A stretch of DNA of 64,000 nucleotides from Epiperipatus broadwayi (lineage: Eukaryota > Onychophora > Udeonychophora > Euonychophora > Peripatidae): assembly GCA_028023455.1 (NCBI GenBank), contig JAQFVV010006451.1, positions 62,001 to 126,000 of the forward strand, written 5' to 3'. The position numbers were made by a program, and so were the translations under genes. Positions 61,201 through 64,000 of the stretch are shown one piece after another; the stretch's first letter is position 1, and each line of letters starts with the position of its first letter. Below the pieces are notes generated by a model. That model ran no database searches. It saw nothing but the letters and a program-made list of their open reading frames with translations, and was not told where the DNA came from.

Positions 61201-61690
61201 TAAGAATATGATACATATATTGCACTATATTGAGAGCATAAGACTATTAAATATTTTAAAATGGCAGACTCTGAGGCCCACGATCCATGCGTCATGGCCC
61301 AACTCTGTCACTTTCAACACTCAAACTTCTTAAGCACCCCTGGGCAATAAAACTATTCAATTGTTATTATTTCACAGAGAGAACAAACTTTTTCCAATAC
61401 TTCTGGAAAAGAAAGTTGTTGCTTTCAAGGCTGATTTACTTACTAGTCAAAGTATACATTGAATTTTTATTGCCGCTGATTTCATTTATTTTCTTTAATA
61501 TAATTTTGATAATTAATTGTATTTTTGGGGGACAACGATGTTATTCCTTAACCACAAATCAATTCAAGTTTTTTTTAAAATTTGAGAAGTTTAAATAGGC
61601 ATAGTATCCAATCTAAGTTGATACCTTATAGTTATTTAAGATAGCTACCAATTAAATTGCTGATCAGGAAATGGATATTATTTTTTAGAT
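58252..61690. other. Anonymous AT-rich DNA
   Basis: No gene or large repeat recognised. Open frames at 59298-59504, 59833-60027 and 61287-61598 show no family motif that I know. Confidence 0.4.
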
Positions 61691-61837
61691 TAATTCATAT
61701 GCCTAAAGCTTAATGGTAAATATAGGGGATTTAAACACAGACTTTCAAGTACTCTTCGATTATCCATACTATCTCATATCACTGATACATTTGACCACAC
61801 ACATATAGAGACGATAAATAATCACAAATATATGTAT

Positions 61838-61875
61838 ATTGTGCTGAACTAGCACTCATCAATTGGTCCAGATTA
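61838..61875 (-). ncRNA. Decayed hammerhead-like motif, left half
   Basis: The minus strand reads UUGAUGA (61856-61862), stem II GUGCU with AGCAC, then AAUA instead of GAAA. Confidence 0.5.
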
Positions 61876-62107
61876 TCATCTTCCCACACATAAATATATA
61901 ATTAGTGCCCAGTTTATATTAAGGTAGCAAATCTTCATACTTTAATGGACAAGCTGTCCATTGAAATATGATTCTTATCTCCCACGTATATATATAATCG
62001 GTGCTCAGTTTATATTAAGATCGCAAATGGATAAGCCTGTCCATTAAAGTATGAAGATTTGCTATCTTAACATACACTGAGCACTGATTATATATGTGTG
62101 GGGGAGA

Positions 62108-62172
62108 TAATAATCTGGACCAACTGATGAGCGCTGGTGTAGCACGAAATACTTATATTAGTCATTATTTAT
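62108..62172 (+). ncRNA. Hammerhead ribozyme-like motif, intact core
   Basis: CUGAUGA (62124-62130) is followed by a stem II of GCGCU with AGCAC (one C-A mismatch), GAAA (62146-62149), and a stem III that can form as AUA with UAU around CU, placing cleavage after A in UAUA. Stem I is CCAA against UUAG with one mismatch, and flanking gataataat/attattatc blocks extend it. It is the second-best family A copy. Confidence 0.65.
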
Positions 62173-62225
62173 CTTTTTCTACATGCGTGTGGTTATGCGT
62201 ATTAGTAGTATGAGATAGTGTGGAT

Positions 62226-63254
62226 AGTTTTTAGATTAAAGATAAAAATAGGGGAAGCCATCAAATTTTATCACAATCCGCAGATTACTAACCTGGTGGA
62301 TAATGCCTTTTTTCATTAAATATTTGTGAAACGATCCAGTTTTTGCAAAGATCTGATTGGTTGTTTTTTTAATTATATATAGAAAGCCGCATTACGACCT
62401 GCAGTACGTAAACGGATAATATGTATGCTCATACAACAATAATAATCTATCCTCTAGCAAATATTTATCGTAAAAAAAAAACAAAACAAACAATGTTTAA
62501 ATGTGTTTATAAATAGAAAAAAAAAGAGAGAGAGAGAGAGAAAGAGAGATGGAAATAATGGCTTTTACATCACTTCTTGTAAAGTAAACATGAAGTTTAT
62601 CTTTATTATAATGCTAGTTAAAATATCGCTACAAAACCTTTTATTGTTTGAAAAATTTGATATTCTTATAAGCAGTAGCGTTCTACTTTTAATGACGTGC
62701 GGACTATCATTTATTTTATTTGTATACAAAGCCCCCGAGATCTAGTCTCCAAAGACATTTATTTTGGCAAAAAGTTATAAATAAGACATCAAAAATCAGA
62801 AATTAAAATATTTACAAAAATAACAATAAGAAATAAAATGCAAATGCTTATATAGCAGCATTAATGTGAAAGTATTGTCCTGAATAAGTAGTGATGGATC
62901 GAAATAACCAAATTAAATGCATAGTATGACTTCATCAATAATATTTTGTCCTATCGACAGGTCTAGAGAGCAGTCACATAACAAATTCGTCCATTTCTCC
63001 ATTTCATTCTCTTCAATGCCCAGTTCTTCAATTCTATATATCTCTTCCTATCTCTTATATATTTATCATTTATACAAACATTCATTCTGCCTTATCAGGC
63101 ATTGAGAAGAAAGACCATGGTGTTTCTTGATCTTAAACTCAGAGGCAAAAAGCCAATAAACTCACCACGCTGGCTAATGCGTGTTGGTGAGCAGCCCATC
63201 CATGTTTGTATACTATATGAATAATCACATAGTAATAACAGCTGCAACGACAAG
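62226..63254. other. Anonymous DNA with a short (GA)n run
   Basis: A GA-rich run lies at about 62520-62550. The 80-codon frame at 62503-62745 starts in that run and has a hydrophobic C-terminal half, but no family resemblance supports a gene. Confidence 0.4.
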
Positions 63255-63335
63255 AACGTATAGAAGATGGATTAAACTTGGAGAGACCTTCATCCTGCAG
63301 TGGATTGATAATGGTTGATGATGATGATGATCTCT
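63255..63335 (+). mobile_element. 3' tail of the same LINE family as at 38 kb
   Basis: The plus strand reads RRWIKLGETFILQWIDNG with stops after it, then a (GAT)n tail. This matches the minus-strand copy at 37961-38050 almost exactly, and everything upstream has been truncated. Confidence 0.75.
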
Positions 63336-63685
63336 TATATCATACAGTAGAAGCAACCTTTTTTATACTTATATATTTACACCCTTCTCTATATATTCTC
63401 ATACATATGTACATATATTTATATATACAGACAGTTATTAGATTTAAATGTTTAGCTATTACTTTAAACATATATGCATTACCACAGCAGTTCAATTTTG
63501 GTGTATGGGGCAAAGTAATTTTGATTCCACCTATCAGGAATTCTGGGGAAATTAATTTAATTATAACTTTCACCCACCTCAGAAAAGCACAAAAATAAAA
63601 TTCTAATAAAATACATAATAGTACTACTTATAATAATTTTAAGAAAAGGTATAGTAAAAATAAGACTCATAGATCACATGACCCT
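63336..63685. other. Anonymous DNA
   Basis: Nothing recognisable. Open frames on both strands here start in the LINE tail and are not supported as genes. Confidence 0.4.
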
Positions 63686-63689
63686 ATTC

Positions 63690-64000
63690 TCTTAAGCTTG
63701 TAAGTTATAAACAGTGAGGATTGCCAATTCCTCAACAAGCTTTGTGTTAAATGCTTAGCCAGAGAAAGCATTTAAAATATCTCTCTGTCAGGACCCCCCC
63801 CCAAACACCTGACCATGGTTTTGTGCTTTGGTACACCTCAGAGAGGTGCTAGGGTAGCTGGGTTTGAAGACCTGTAGGTGTCAGTTAAATGCTGGCTTTG
63901 GGTTGGTATTTTTAGATCTAGTGTCTGAACCTACCTTGGTACCTCTCTGAGGAGTGCCAAAGCATAAAACCATGGCCAGGGGTTGGGGAAGGGGTTCCTG
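63690..64000. repeat. Inverted repeat with decayed hammerhead-like motifs, cut by the window end
   Basis: 'cctgaccatggttttgtgctttggtacacctcagagaggt' (63808) is mirrored by 'acctctctgaggagtgccaaagcataaaaccatggccagg' (63941). The plus copy reads CUGAGGA, a stem II-like GUGCC/GGCAU-type segment, then AAAA and CCAUGGCC. The layout matches the 44.5-kb repeat ('gaagacctgtaggtgtc'). Confidence 0.65.

Larger units (their letters stand above)
61705..62225. repeat. Inverted pair of family A terminal repeats, with a duplicated inner part
   Basis: The left arm starts 'ataggggatttaaacacagac' and the right arm ends 'tatgagatagtgtggatag'. The inner strip 'cagtttatattaa...caaat...gtccatt' occurs three times (about 61910, 62008 and, mirrored, 62040-62090), so an extra local copy has arisen. 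Hammerhead-like motifs face each other. Confidence 0.8.

Noticed and set aside
62503-62745. 80-codon frame with a hydrophobic half
   Set aside because: It begins inside a GA-rich run, shows no family motif, and hydrophobic stretches are expected by chance from T-rich DNA.

Overview
The window is non-coding, AT-rich animal nuclear DNA made mostly of transposable-element debris. The signs are long (AT)n, (AAT)n and (GATA)n microsatellites, tRNA-derived SINEs, decayed eukaryotic transposon genes, and no operons, ribosome-binding sites or intact host genes. The repeat content (Penelope-like elements, hammerhead-ribozyme-like repeats, a ZBED5-type hAT, an integrase gene of the KRBA2-like kind, an RTE/CR1-type LINE tail) suggests an invertebrate metazoan, possibly a mollusc such as a cephalopod or a chelicerate. 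The sequence alone does not fix the species. No intact cellular protein gene is supported.

Layout. 0-3 kb: inverted repeats and low-complexity DNA. 3.1-7.15 kb: two minus-strand LTR-like units separated by a primer-binding-site remnant. 7.4-10.3 kb: a SINE with perfect 13-bp target-site duplications, then a 2.7-kb hAT element with a dead minus-strand transposase. 10.8-19.3 kb: several hairpin or inverted-repeat elements, including a tandem array of hammerhead-like monomers (17.4-17.9 kb) and an inverted pair of well-preserved hammerhead motifs (18.9-19.15 kb). 20.5-22.5 and 29.9-32.0 kb: two related solo LTRs. 24.8-28.9 kb: more nested inverted repeats. 34.8-35.9 kb: a palindrome made of two opposed GIY-YIG endonuclease copies from a Penelope-like element. 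38 kb: LINE 3' end. 39.1-39.4 kb: a hairpin with a 15-bp target duplication. 40 kb: (GATA)n. 44.2-44.8 kb: a near-perfect hairpin and the cleanest hammerhead-like motif of the window. 49.9-54.9 kb: an integrase pseudogene split first by a hairpin element with 13-bp duplications and then by a 3.2-kb inverted dimer of a Penelope-like element with reverse transcriptase and endonuclease remnants on both strands. 55-64 kb: SINE, further hammerhead-like inverted repeats and a LINE tail.

The unifying theme is the repeated palindromic pair: short sequences built around a hammerhead-like core (CUGANGA, a stem II hairpin, then GAAA) occur over twenty times, usually as two opposed copies, beside inverted-dimer Penelope-like coding remnants. 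Known Penelope-like elements carry hammerhead ribozymes in their terminal repeats, so most of the anonymous hairpins here are plausibly end-only (non-autonomous) derivatives of such elements. Many cores show changes that CpG decay would produce, so most copies are probably inactive fossils.
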